Source: Diplolepis rosae
Taxonomy: Eukaryota > Arthropoda > Insecta > Hymenoptera > Diplolepididae
Direction: 5' to 3'
NCBI GenBank assembly: GCA_030998225.1
Contig: JAPYXD010000680.1
Span: forward strand, 17,372,501-17,436,500
DNA length: 64,000 bases
The notes below the pieces were generated by a model. That model saw only the letters and a program-made list of their open reading frames with translations, had not been told where the DNA came from and did not search any database. Positions 23,396 through 35,442 of this stretch are shown here, in pieces. The translations under genes were made by a program, and so were the position numbers. Position 1 is the first letter of the stretch. Every line of letters begins with the position of its first letter.

Positions 23396-23735
23396 TTCAA
23401 ATTCTTTAAAATTTGAATTTAACTTGCATTTATTTGCGATATAAGAGTTTGAAATTGTCTACGAGGACATCTGTTGGCAACGTATCCTATCTGATACGCG
23501 ACTAGTGATTCTCCGATAATGTAGGCAGTGGCAGAAATTTCAAACTCAACTAATTATAAAAATATTTTGAAATCTTTCTGTGGAAAGGCCCGGGATCGAA
23601 TCCCGGCACAGTGGAATGCGTCTTTTTTTCCACAGAAAAATGTCAAATTCTTTAAATTTGTATTTAATTTGCATTATTGCGATATAAGAGCTTGAAATTG
23701 TCTACGAGGACACCTGTCGGCAACGTGTTCAAATA
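23396..23735 (+). repeat. Direct duplication of a ~95-bp unit
   Basis: Sequence at 23396-23490 (GATATAAGAGTTTGAAATTG, CTACGAGGACATCTG, GGCAACGT) recurs at 23641-23735 with few changes. About 150 bp lie between the copies and include the tRNA-like hairpin. Confidence 0.75.
23575..23637 (+). other. tRNA-T-arm-like B box inside a 12-bp terminal hairpin
   Basis: TTTCTGTGGAAA on the left pairs with TTTTCCACAGAAA on the right. Between them is CCGGG-ATCGAAT-CCCGG, a five-pair stem with a seven-base loop matching a tRNA T-arm and the pol III B box. The following GCACAGTGGAATGCGTC is shared with a second copy at 44145-44190. No A box or full cloverleaf is present, so this is not a tRNA gene. A tRNA-derived SINE tail or a MITE that captured a B box are possible. 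Confidence 0.5.
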
Positions 23736-23747
23736 AAAGTTTGTATT

Positions 23748-23842
23748 TTTTAAGATGAAAGTATTTGAATTTAATATACGTTACTGGAAAAAACTTCCAT
23801 TAGATGTAATGAAAGTTTGATACAGAAATTTCTAACAGTGCA
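23748..23842 (+). repeat. Dispersed repeat, partner at 62160-62258
   Basis: AATTTAATATACGTTACTG and the following AAAAACTTCCATTAGATGTA-like region, ending near TTTCTAACAGTG, recur at 62160-62258 in the same orientation. Confidence 0.6.
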
Positions 23843-26800
23843 CCTTATATATCTCTTAAACCTTCCCTGCATGAAAAAATCATTCCCTTAAATTAAAAAG
23901 CATTTTAATACATGCTTTTAAGACTTATCTCGTCGAGGCCTCGTTTTGAGAGCAACTAATCGAAGCGAGCCAAAGAGCCTAAAGCCGATCCTAAAGAGAC
24001 GAGAATCTGTGTTTAACTGATCTTAAAATCTACCAAGAGAGCCTCGTCGGGACGAATTAAAAAATACGAAATAGAACCAATGAGAGGCGAACTGAAAAGA
24101 AAGTAATGCAGCTTAAAGTCGGGAAAAAGTACACACACAAGTCTCAAAATGCACTAATAGCGTCTAAGACAAAGATTTTTAAAACTGCCACACGTCACAT
24201 TCTCTCAATGAAATTCTTCTATTTCCCTATTTTTGTGCCCATCGCCGCCAACGATGACCCCTACGCTGATGACCTTCACCATCTTTTCAACCTTGGACCT
24301 GCGTTCAGAGCTTATCTTACCAGTTATCCTCGAACGAGAACAAGGATAGAGTCGTGCTTGTATACAGCGATCGTATCCAAGTAAAAAAAAAGGTAAAGAA
24401 CGTGTGAAATTTTGCCAAAATGTGCAAGGGAATATTCCTAAGAGAGAAATGGAAAAGGAGGTGACATGTAAAAAATATGAGGGTTCTCAAGATAAAATTT
24501 CCCGTGAGATTTAAAGCCGAAAGGCGGTTCCGCGGGTGGTGTATTGGTTCGAGAGAGGGGGTTTTTTGGTTTTAACAGGTATGCCTAGACCCGTCCTAGG
24601 AGAGTCCTGTACAGCGTCTATAAAAGATTTTGCCATTTTTCCTCCTCACCAAAAAAAACAAAAAAAAACAAAAAATACATGCTTTTAATCAAATTTATAT
24701 GTTCCATGCTGTTCTCAAATATCAAAAAAATTAATTCATGATTGCATCAATATCCAGAATATTACATCCCTTTTCGACTCTTTAATATAACTGTCACCTG
24801 TACAGGTTTCGAATTGGATTTCGTTCCATCCCAATTCACACCAATCCTAAGTTTTCAATCTCGCTCGATGCTAATCGTTTGAAAATCAAATAACTCGATA
24901 TGAAACGATCCGATACTTATGATTTGAATGCACCCGATATAAGTTTTTAGTACAACTTAATCCGAGGTCGAAATTATTCAGGATAAAAGTATCGGATTAA
25001 AAACTTTGTTTGGATTTATTTGGAAAGGAACTTCTAGGTTGAGTCAAATTGAAAACTCAGATTGGTTTGGAATGGATCGGATTTTCGCAGAAACAGATTT
25101 CGAATATTAGCGCATTAAAATAGCACACAAAAGGTAATTGATAAATGAACATTTATCACTTTTATAAGATATAAAGGCCGGTTTTTAATTTTTCATGGTT
25201 GTAAGAAGGAGTTGCATAATTCTTTTATAGTTTTTACACATATATTGCCATTGGTTTTTTTTTCTACAAAATGAAAACAGTGAATTTTATAATCCATAAC
25301 TCTAAATTCATATACGCTGATTATAGTCAGTGGTATACTAATCACTGATTTAAATGTACAAAGTTAGTTTAATTTTCAAAATTTATTGAGAATTTTTTTG
25401 CTGTAGAACTTAATAATGATGATTAAACAGTTAAATACAAATTCCAATAAACATCTTCGAATAATGTTGGTGTACTTATAATGAATTACAAATAAAATAC
25501 ATTACGAATTTACACATAACAATTAATAAAAACTTCAATAACAGCACCAATCTTCCTATGAAAGGTTACACTTTAATGTTCAGTAAAGCTTAATTAAATT
25601 TTTTCTGTAAACGAGAAATAACGAAGAGTATGAAACTGTGGGGCTTAAAATTAATTAAAATTGCAATAGAAACAAGCTTTCCTTGTCCATGACTTGGGAA
25701 TTCCTGGAAATTTTTCGATTATTTATGACACCAATCTCTCTTAGCTTGTGCGCTGATGAGTGTTGAATAGGAGTCCTTGATATCAATTTCATCGGTTCCT
25801 TATAATCCCTGTATGTTCGGTGGTCCTTAAACACTGATAAGGGCTCTCTTCTCTCATTCCACCTAACTCCATCTCTCTTTCTTATTCCTTATCTCTCGTT
25901 TTCTCTCACTCATGTTAGACACACCTATTCAATTTCAGACAGAAATGGGGAGACTTCCCTCTTTTCGACCCCAAAGTTAAATGAGAACTGACAAAAACAC
26001 GTGTAACTTCCAATTGACTGAGCAGTCACTCAAAGATTGGTGCCAGGGTATTCCTAATTGGGTTAAACAAATTTCCAGCACGAAGACTCATTTTACTTAT
26101 AAGCCTTCGCTAAGACTCTTACTATAACTTAAAACTGTATAATGTGTAAACTATATGTGTATTTAAAAATTTCAACTTCTAATTTCAAAAATGAAATCTT
26201 TTTTGGAAACAATGTGTAGAAATCAAATCAAATTGAGTATCGAGGGTAACATAAATAACTTTTTCTCTCTGTGCATCTATTCGAAACGATATTCCGACGG
26301 TGCATTAAAATAATGCATCTCTAACCTCCACACATGCATCTGGTAGTGTACTGTTCGTTATGAGAAAGAGATACTCGTTGAGCTCCAAGACTGAAAGAAA
26401 TATCTGCATTCTTCAACAGACAACGATCCTCGTCGCAATTTATGATTTGCGTGTAATGAGTGTGGTTTCATTTTGCGGAAAATGTTAAGAAGTGCTAAGG
26501 TATCGATTTTTCCAGATAAGTAAAGTGTGGAGGTAAATTTCACATAGTGTGAATAAAAAAACGCGAATTCATTAATACAAATAATAATTGGTTTTGAAAT
26601 TAAATATTTTGGTTAAAAACTACATTATCTAGAAAATCTGTTTTAAAATTCAATTTTCAAACTGTACGAAAAACAAAATGTTCTTGGATCAAGTGTATCA
26701 ATTCAAATGAATGGTGGGTACGAATGGGGACAATAAAATATGGAAGTGGTGCAAGTAAATAAAAACTTGGTACCGTTTGCTTGGAACCAGAGTAGATTTT

Positions 26801-27123
26801 CTTGATTTGGGAAAATTTATTCTGAAATGCAATAATACATGCAGAAAAAAGATTACTAAAATTTACAGAAAGTTCGACACTTATTTCTACAACTTGATTT
26901 TTTAGGAGATTTTACAAGAAGTTCAGTTCCATCAACAGATTTTCTGTACGTATCACCAACCTTCTAGTAAAAAATACTAATTAAAAGTGCATTTTGCTAA
27001 ACTTGGATTTTTCGTATTTTGTAGGTTTGTAAATCTACTTAAAATTCAAGTTGTAAAACTAAGTACTGACCTTCCTCTAAAATTTACGTATCTATTTTCT
27101 GTGTATACATCTTATTAAATCCA
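23843..27123. other. 3.3-kb stretch with no recognised gene
   Basis: A 92-codon + strand frame at 24106-24384 has ordinary composition but no recognisable domain, and I do not call it. A GC-richer block at 24510-24640 contains a TATAAAAG word but no gene follows it. Sequence at 25740-26060 is non-repetitive and unidentified. Confidence 0.4.
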
Positions 27124-27395
27124 CTCTCTAAATTTGAATTCGTCAAAATCTATTGATTATCAGTGAAATTTGACTGATTCAAATAGCTAAAAAGAGGTTA
27201 CTGTAAATCAGTCTAATTTCACTGATTATTACAGTGAAAATTGATTCATTTGACGGTGAAAGATATTTTTTTCATTGATTAATCAGTGAAAATTAACTGA
27301 TTTAACAGTGAAAATTATTTTTTCACTGATGAATCAGTGAAAAGGCAAATCACGGATTCAATCAGTGAAAATTTGACTGACTCAGATTTAGAGAG
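27124..27395 (-). mobile_element. 272-bp ATCAGTGA-rich MITE, copy 1
   Basis: It has CTCTCTAAATTTGA-type inverted ends and is filled with mirrored words TCACTGAT and ATCAGTGA. It is flanked by CA on both sides. It is inverted relative to copy 2 at 35443-35714, which has exactly the same length and is flanked by TA. Confidence 0.85.
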
Positions 27396-28971
27396 CACAC
27401 AAATGAATATAATAGAGCGAATTAATTAATTATTTATTCCTCTCAAATAATTTAATTCAAGAAAATCAGTTCCTTCAACTCATAAAATAATATCTTCTTT
27501 CAAGGTTCAAGGAATATCTTTTCCTGGGTAACGTAGTTATAAATAACACAAAATTAGCTTTTTAAATGATTCATAAATTTTCGCAATCAATATGATTTAA
27601 GATGAGTTACTTTCCAAATCTGAATTAGTAGGAAACTACTAATTGAAATAGTGCGAAATCTTTTAAAAGTCTGCCAAAAATGATTGAATGCATAGAATAA
27701 AGTGAGTTATTGATTCCAAATCAGTGACATTCAGACAAATGCAGATTTAGATTGTACTAATTGATATGATACTCAGAAGTTTCAACCAAGTGAATTAGTT
27801 TTAATCAAATTTAATTTAATTTAATTTAATTAAAAGCGCAAGTTGTATTTGTCCTTAATATTTAATATTAAATTATTATTAGTTAGATCTTAAAAATATT
27901 ATTAAAAATGAGTATAATTGCTTACTATTTCAATGGGTCAACTATTTTGAACTATTCAATTCAACAGTTTTCTACGAATTGATTTTTAGAGAATATTTAT
28001 GTCAAGTGAACTGAAATTTTGAGCGCCTGTAATTTGACAACCCATTGGTCTTAGATGTTGCAATTTGCACCAAGAATTTTAGGTTTGGTATAATTATTAT
28101 ACATACATATAATGTGTATAAATTTCAACATGATCTTAAGTCGATAAATTCAATAAAAACAAAACATTGTGTTTAATCTAGTGATTTAATCCATCAACAT
28201 TTTTTTAATAATACTTTATTTATGAGGAATATGAATTTTTATTTTAATGGCAAAACAGTATAGCAGAAAATTAATTAAATTTTCTAAAATATTTGTCTAA
28301 AATTGGATACAAACAAGTTGAAACGTAAAATCAATAAAATTCGCTAATTTCCTGAGTGTCACGGACTACTTTACTAGATTCCTACCTTACCGACATTTCA
28401 GTTTGTGTAGCCTTATTTCCATGCAGAAAAGAACATTTAAAATTTGTGAAATTAAATAAAATGCAGTAAAGTAGATCTGTCTGGTCAGAAAATTTTATAA
28501 TTATAAAAGAAATTTTCTTCGAAAAAAACTCATTTTATAGCTATAAACATTTAACACCAGACAGACCAATCTTAGTGCATTTTATTGAATATGACAAATT
28601 GTCATTTCGATATCTCATTTTGCATGGAAATGGGCTAAAAGTATTTATGGCAAAAGTACTGTGGCTAATGTAATGAAATCATCTTTACATATTTTCATGA
28701 AAACTATCGAGATTTCTCTCAGTGTGAATTAGTAGATAACCACTAATTAGAAAAGAGCGAAATCTTTTAATGATTGCCTTAGTGTAATTGTCTACCAATA
28801 AATAACTCGTAGTTTTTTGCTAGTTCATGATAAAGTTCTACTAATTCAGTTGTTAGTACTTGAATCCCCACCGATTATTTTAATAATTATTTGATTACAA
28901 ATGAAATTAGCAAGAATTAAAATACTACCAACTGGATTAGTAGAATTTTACTAAGAATCAATATAAAAACT
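27396..28971. other. AT-rich stretch, nothing recognised
   Basis: A mirrored pair (about 28470-28500 with 28555-28585, GCAGTAAAGTAGATCTGTCT and AGACAGACCAATCTTAGTGC) hints at an old inverted-repeat element. No gene was found. Confidence 0.4.
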
Positions 28972-28973
28972 AC

Positions 28974-29255
28974 TACACGGAGAAAAATAGTTCGAGAAAC
29001 TTTACTCAACTTTGAGCAAAGTTGGGACATATAGACAAGTTGGATATTATTCAATATTATTGTAATAAATTGTGACGTACCAAATATTAAAAAATTTGCC
29101 AGAGTTCGATAAACTTTAAAAATGTAGAGTAAAGTTAAAAAAATTTGCGTCACAAATTATTATGATAACACTAAATAATTTCTAACACGTCCATATGTCC
29201 CAACTTTGCTCAAAACTTGAGGAAATTTTCTCATACTATTTTTATACGTGTAGTT
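28974..29255. mobile_element. CACGGAGAAAAATAG-type MITE, about 280 bp
   Basis: The ends are mirrored: CTACACGGAGAAAAATAG on the left, CTATTTTTATACGTGTAG on the right. AGCAAAGTTGGGACATAT on the left is mirrored by ATATGTCCCAACTTTGCT on the right. It shares its layout (GAGAAAAAT, GAAACTTTAC, GGGACATA) with elements at 36673 and 39321. Confidence 0.8.
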
Positions 29256-29730
29256 ACTAATCAAAATACTTCTTAAAGCAATGGGTAAACAATTTTACAT
29301 CCCGTGTAGGAATTGCCACAATAACTGCTTTATTTAATGAGGTTCCTATGTAGGGACCACAACAGTTTTCCCCATGTAAATGATAGAAAAATTTCCTTAT
29401 CAGGCTCTAACAAAGTATGAGAAATTGTCACTCTTTAGTATAAAATCACGATAAAGTTGATGAAAAATTCAATTTTTTGCTATACTTACAACTCGAAGAG
29501 TTTCATATTTATCTATACATATTGGACAAAGAATTTATTACAATACCTACTTTTTAAAAATCACATAATTTTCAAAATCATTAATTTTTTTATTAACTAT
29601 AGCAACAGCATTATAGGATATGTATTACATTGATGACAAATATCATATTGAGGAGCTTCTATCTACGTCTGTTTTTATCTTCTCTACCATTTCACAATTT
29701 TGAATAGAAAATGTTATGTACTTTAGACAC
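29256..29730. other. AT-rich spacer, nothing recognised
   Basis: No gene, exon or repeat boundary was recognised here. Confidence 0.4.
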
Positions 29731-30436
29731 AAATAATGTTTGTTCATTTCTTTGGCATAGGGTCAGTTTCTTCTTATTTTCTTTGATTAAAATTATTATT
29801 ACATTTAAAAATGCGCAAAAAGAAAGAAAGGCAAACGTTTCGGCCACATATGGGGGCCCTCTTCAGTGCCATAAATTCAAAGATTAATTCAAAATTTCTG
29901 TAAAGAATTACAATATAGAAGATAATTAAAAAAGAATTAAGATCATTCTGTGAGAGACGCCGGTATTAAAGTCTTCACGAGAAGTTTTCATGAATGTAAA
30001 ACTTGTTCAGGTTTTGCCATTGTGAACCAATTTGGCATCATTCATTAATAATAAACATTTTTTGAAAAAAATTCCGGTCGGTTCGTGTGCAAAATCTTTT
30101 ATATTTTTTCATTTTATCCGGTTTTTTATTCATAGTGAACTTCAAGTAATTTTTCAATACGTGATGCTGCATACTGGACTACTTCATTTTGAATTGCAAG
30201 CTATGTGATAAGTTTTTAATTTTTATGATAATTCTTTCCTAATTATCTTCTATATTGTAATTCTTTACAGAAATTTTGAATTAATCTTTGAATTTATGGC
30301 ACTGAAGAGGGCCCCCATATGTGGCCGAAACGTTTGCCTTTCTTTCTTTTTGCGCATTTTTAAATGTAATAATAATTTTAATCAAAGAAAATAAGAAGAA
30401 ACTGACCCTATGCCAAAGAAATGAACAAACATTATA
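29731..30436. mobile_element. Penelope-type terminal inverted repeats, 200-bp arms
   Basis: The arms 29731-29931 and 30236-30436 are almost perfect reverse complements around a 300-bp core. Each contains CACTGAAGAGGGCCCCCATA followed by TGTGGCCGAAACGTTTGCC (as read on the + strand in the right arm). The CTGAnGA...GAAAC pair of words is what hammerhead ribozyme cores in Penelope-like elements look like. The core contains no readable reverse transcriptase, and 29936-30065 recurs inverted at 46957-47087. Penelope affiliation is inferred from these end motifs. Confidence 0.6.
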
Positions 30437-30583
30437 TGAATTTGGGTCAATACAATAATAGACATGTTACCAAACATGTCAATTTGAAATTTAGACACAA
30501 ACATGTAGAAAGCCACACAGAAATAAATTCTTGGTTACAGAAACCTGATGAATACTGTTAAATTTGTCTTTGAGAAAAACAAA

Positions 30584-30933
30584 GAAAGCAAGTTGATTTG
30601 ACGGACAGATCCTTTCAGGCGCATGTATTAAACGTAACCAAAAAACAACTTTACGTTTATGATCTACTAGAGCAAAATTTATATTGATAAAAGTGGGTCT
30701 TAAAGAATTATTGACAAAAATAAATGTTTGTTTACACAGTGAAAAAGTGAAAAACATTCAATTTAATTGTTAATAGAACTAGAATTCTTTATTTCTCTGT
30801 AACAAGGTTTATATTGGTTTGTTTAACTGTATGTACGTGATTCTCTTAAACACGAATCCGTGTTATTTCAACTAGGTTAGTCTTAACTATGGGTGATAGT
30901 TGACACTCGGAAAAATTTTTTTTTCGGTGCAAT
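30584..30933 (-). repeat. Dispersed repeat, copy 2 of 2 (partner 2482-2992)
   Basis: Inverted relative to the first copy, sharing ATTTGACGGACAGATCCTTT, TATTGATAAAAGTGGGTC and the TTTTCGGTGCA end. It directly abuts copy B of the hairpin-rich repeat. The 88-codon frame across it is not conserved in the partner. Confidence 0.65.
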
Positions 30934-31868
30934 ATCAAAATTTCATTTTCCAGTTAAATTATACGAGATACGAAAAAACGTTATGATACAATATTATTTT
31001 ATACATAAAGACCTACAAATTTGAATTGTAACATTTTTTCATAAGATGCATATTTTTCTTTTTAATTTAAAAAAAAAACGATTGAAAATCCAAAATTCAA
31101 TTTTTTAACAATAATATGTGAAATACGAAAAAAAACGTAAGAATACAAAGTTGTTCGTTTCAAAAAGATCTATAAATTTTGTCTCACACAGTTTCTGAAA
31201 AAACATATATTTTTCGTTTCAATTCCAAAAAATACGATTAAAATTCAAGAATTCCATTTTTTAGACAAAATATATGAGATACATAAAAAACGTTTAGATG
31301 AAAAATTATTTGCTTAAATGAGGATTACACATTCTTATTAAGAAATTTCTCGACAGGATGTATATTTTATGTTTTGATTTTTAATATTGAAAAAATTCGA
31401 TTTTTTTCACCAAAATATGTTAGATACGATATAAGCGTTGTTCTGCAAAATCGTTTCCTTAAATAAAGTCTACGATTGTTTTTCCTTTTTAGATATGTGG
31501 AAGAAAGTAAATTCTTTTAGTCATGTAATTTATTAAAAAGTTATACTGAAATGTATACAGAAAATCGAGCGCGAGCGCCATGATGAGAATGTGTTCCTTA
31601 AGGCTGATAGAGCCTTAAGTAAATTGAATTTCCTGTTTCACTTAAACTGAAAAAGAAACTTAGTGAATTTGAGAAAAAGACTAATTTACATCATCTTAAA
31701 TATCATTAAATTGGTTTGAGCTTCAGTATTAAATTATAAGAAATAAACTTAAATGTATGCGAAGAGCACAAGACCGAGCGCAAAGCGCGATGATAAAATT
31801 GCGCGCCCTAGGCGCGCTCAAACTTGCGAGCGATGAGAATGTGCCCGCGAAGCGGGCAGATTTTTTAT
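30934..31868 (-). repeat. Hairpin-rich dispersed repeat, copy B (3' truncated)
   Basis: Read on the - strand it begins with the TGCCCGCTTCGCGGGCA hairpin and follows the same order as copy A. It stops at the same kind of position, in the TAATTTAACTGGAAAATG block. The CG-rich head is shorter than in copy C. Confidence 0.8.
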
Positions 31869-32760
31869 AATAATTTTCATAGAAAACTGTATATCTATAA
31901 TTGAGGTTCAAGGATACAAGATGTTTCAGAAAAGTTGCGTGAACCAGATAAACAATAAAAAAATGTATGTATGTAGTTTAAAATACTTTTTTTTCATACA
32001 ACAAAATCAAACTGCTTATTTCACTACATTTTTTACAACGGTAAAGAATAATTGTGGTACAAACAATATACTATAACGCATTTATAAAACGAAGATTACG
32101 AAGTAGATTTTACTTTTATACGAAACAACCATTGACAACTGAGCTTTACTTGTATATGAAGTTAGCTGCAGACTAGCGTGCGATAAATCGAATATTGATA
32201 CCCTTTATATCGCTGAATATCGATTAAGGATATATTTAAATTCATCGCTTTTTACAATATCAGCCTCAATAAATTTTAATGATACCGATGTTGAAACTTG
32301 TAAAATCAAATCTATACATTTTTCCAAAAAAATTATATTTGACCGCAATATTACTATAGATTATAAAAGATATTCATAAATCAATATATAATATTTAAAA
32401 AAACTTTGTTTCTTGAATTTTGAAATATAAAAAAACGAATTTCGAATGTTTAATGTGTAAATCCATTACTAATTGTTACAATAATATTGCGAGTACGAAA
32501 ATTTTACATTTTCAGAGTCTAAAAAAAGGCATGAAAAACATTTCTTGTGTCAAAATAATGAAAGTAGAAAAACAGAATCTCCCTCAAATACGTGGAATAA
32601 TAAATTATTGCTATAAAATCATTCATACTTACTTTATTTGCCAAAAAAAGAAGCACCTCACAGCACTTGCAAAAATCTAACCATTAATCACAAAATTAAT
32701 TCGTCGAAATGTGCTTATTTCATACTAGGCATGCGCGATAGAAAAATTACTTTCTGTAAC
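31869..32760. other. AT-rich stretch, nothing recognised
   Basis: An 86-codon + strand frame at 32420-32680 is lysine-rich and AT-driven. I do not support it as a gene. Confidence 0.4.
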
Positions 32761-33777
32761 ACATCACTCAATAAATTGCCGGTCTGACATATAGATGGCA
32801 CTACTGTTGTCAAATCCATATGATCTCTGGATAGTACCAACCTTCAAACGTTAAGTATCAAAATTTCATGACAAACTGACGTTTAGTTCAGAAGTTACAG
32901 AGATTTAGGTGAAGCAACTTTTGTCATTTTTTAAAACAATGGATCAAAAGGAGTTTTGAGTGTTAATCAAACATTGCTTTTCAAGGGGAAAAACTACTGT
33001 TGAACATGCCTAATTTAAACGATGACGCTGCACGCTCTAGTCGCCCAAAATCAGCAGTTGTTCCTGAAAACATAACAAAAGTTCACAAAATAGTTTTGGG
33101 GGATCGTAAATTAAAGTTGCGTGAGAGTGAGAAGTGACAATGGATGAAATATAGATTCACCACTACACACCTGAAACAAAAAGATCGTCAGCTGAGTTGA
33201 CAGTAGCTATAAAAAGACGTCCAAAGCGACCAAAAACTCAACAGTGGGCTGACAAGGTTATGGCATCCGTATTTTGGGACGCGCATGGTATTTTGTTTAT
33301 CGACTGTCTTGAGAAAGATAAAACCATTAACAGTGACTATTACATGGAACTACTAGATCGATTGAGCTCAGAAATAAAAAAAACGGCCTCACATGCAAAA
33401 GAAAAAAGTGCTGTTCCACCAAGACAATGCACCGTGTCACAAGTCTATGAAAACGATGATCAAATTGAATGAATTATGCTTCGAATTGCTTCCTCACCCA
33501 CCATATTCTTCAGATCTGGCCCTCATAGGCTACTGGCTCTTTGCTGACCTGAAAAAAAATGCTCCATGGAAAGAGATTAGGCTTCAATGGAGAAGTGATT
33601 GCCGAAACTGAGCCTATTTTAAGAGCAAAGGTGAATCATTCTACAAAAAAGGCATCGAACCCTTAGAGAATCGTAGGAATGAATGCATTACGCTCGAAGG
33701 AAACTATGTTGATGAAGTCGAATTTCTCGAAAAAACTTTGTTTTTCTTTGTTAGACCGGAAATTTATTAAGTAATGT
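32761..33777 (+). pseudogene. mariner element, second family, decayed but with both ends
   Basis: Inverted ends ACATCACTCAATAAATTGCC and the complement of CCGGAAATTTATTAAGTAAT bound a 1,017-bp element next to TA dinucleotides. Transposase pieces in order are: LKLRESEK with part of the N-terminal domain lost, TMDE followed by a stop where Trp is usual, IHHYTPETKRSSAE, MASVFWDAHGILFIDCLEKD, FHQDNAPCHKSMKTM, LCFELLPHPPYSSDLALIGY and the C-terminal helix. The third aspartate of D,D34D, normally in PSDY, is glycine (IGY). Deletions in the N-terminal half, at least two frameshifts and stops make it inactive. It is related to but distinct from the 39734-40819 copy. Confidence 0.8.
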
Positions 33778-33784
33778 ATTAGTT

Positions 33785-34112
33785 ACTCCAAACTCGCCTT
33801 CTGGTTACAGTAACCAGAATGTTTATTAACCTTACTGCCTTGAAGCCACTATAATTTTCAGGTTCCTGTAACCGGAAATCTTTAACAGATTTAACATGAA
33901 TTGTGGCCAAAGAAATTTTTAACTGCGACGTTTCGTTGCTGTAATCAGAGATAGGGAATCGTATTGAACCTGGTTACTGCGACCAGTTTTTAGGTTATTG
34001 TTACGGGATCTTTTGTTACCCAGACTGTGCTTGGTAGTGCTGGTGACCACATTCAATTTAACCAGATTTTTCAGGTTAATGTAACCACGGCCTATTCCTC
34101 TCTGTGTAAAAT
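33785..34112. repeat. Element rich in GGTTAC/GTAACC palindromes
   Basis: Several mirrored words such as CTGGTTACAGTAACCAG, CAGGTTCCTGTAACCGG and CCTGGTTACTGCGACCAG occur in 330 bp. The right end reads CCTCTCTGTGT, similar to the inverted CACAGAGAAAAAT terminus of other elements here. It lies immediately after the mariner. Confidence 0.5.
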
Positions 34113-34362
34113 CAATAAAATTTTCTAATTTCTTAAGTATCACATGCCCTCAGCTGTTTATATCAAATATTTTAATTCAACATATTAAAATTTTTTGTAA
34201 ATTTTCATTAAGGGGGTTTATTTAGATTTGGAAAAAGCTGCTAATCTGTAAATCTCTATCACATAACATATAAAGACTCTTATTGAAATTGCCATCTCTG
34301 CAAGTGCCAGTTTTTCGTATACGTAGAATAATTATTCTTTCACTCGGTGCATAAAGTCGATT

Positions 34363-34560
34363 TAATAAGACGTTTCGGCTCTGATAAAAGTCCACATCAG
34401 TGATTTTTATTAAAATTCATGAAGAAGAGGGAAAAAAGGAATAATTGTAACAAGTATTCGAGTTTTTTATTTAATTGCATAGAAGGTTTTTATCAAAATC
34501 ACTGATGCGGGCTCCGATTAGAGTCGAAATGACTGATTTAATTAATTTCATTATAAATGG
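34363..34560. repeat. Short inverted repeat with Penelope-like end words
   Basis: GACGTTTCGGCTCTGATAAA is mirrored loosely by CTCCGATTAGAGTCGAAATG, and TCACTGATG words occur in both arms. The arrangement CTGATGN..CGAAAC resembles the ends of the 29731-30436 element, but the arms are short and diverged. Confidence 0.45.
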
Positions 34561-35442
34561 ACTTTAAAGCCAATTCTTCCAACAAACCTAACTGTATTAT
34601 CAATAATAGATATTTAAATTAAGAAAGTAAGCTATTATCATAATATTTTTCATTTAACCTTTTGATGACGAAAGGTTTTGTGAAAGAGTTAATTATAGAA
34701 ATGTTAGTATTTCAGGATTTTTTTGGTTAGTTGAATGCGAATCTAATTCTCAAATTTAAATATTCTATAATTCAAGGTAGCGGAAGCAATATGGCCACTG
34801 CCGAAACTTTTAAAATGAAAACATCCTATCAACGTCAAACAAAATCATATTGTGGGTTTCCGATGGTTTCGATTTTAAAGTCCAAAATACAAAATCAAAA
34901 ACGTCTTTTATGGAAATTAAATGTTATTTGCATTATTTAACCATTTAAGACCTTGGCTATATTGAAACAGCCATCTTGGATTTCGAATCTTTGACTTTAA
35001 ATTTTAAGAGAAGACACCAAAAACTTTCGTATGTTAAGTTAAGAGCATGTGATACTTAAAAAAGTCGTAAGTTTATGTGAAATATTTGGAACAATTTTTA
35101 TATGTTTAGGTTCACAATATTAAAAATTTGGTCAATAGTAGAGAAGATTGAAACTGACGATACTTTTGGTTTTGATAACAAAAATAAATTTTCCGATATA
35201 TTCTGCTAAAACTGAACTTTTCTCATTTTCTCAACTAAAAGTTATCTATAAACATCCGTTTTTATCTTCTCTACTATTTCCAAAATTTTGAAAATTTTAT
35301 ATGAACGGAGAGGATAAATGACTCATTACCATCGCCGAAGGATTACTATTGTTCAACCTTATCGTTAATCAAAAAATAAATGATTTGGTACATGTGTGAT
35401 AGTAAAATATATTAAAGTCTATGTTCAAATCAATAAATGATA
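34561..35442. other. AT-rich stretch, nothing recognised
   Basis: Mirrored words around 35095-35330 (TTTCTCAACTAAAAG, TTATCTTCTCTACTATTTCC) suggest an old repeat. No coding exon was recognised. Confidence 0.35.

Noticed and set aside
23590..23606. A tRNA gene
   Set aside because: Only a T-arm-like stem-loop is present. There is no acceptor stem, D arm or anticodon arm at proper spacing.
24106..24384. 92-codon + strand ORF
   Set aside because: No homology-like motif, splice signal or conserved context. Length is within chance for this window.
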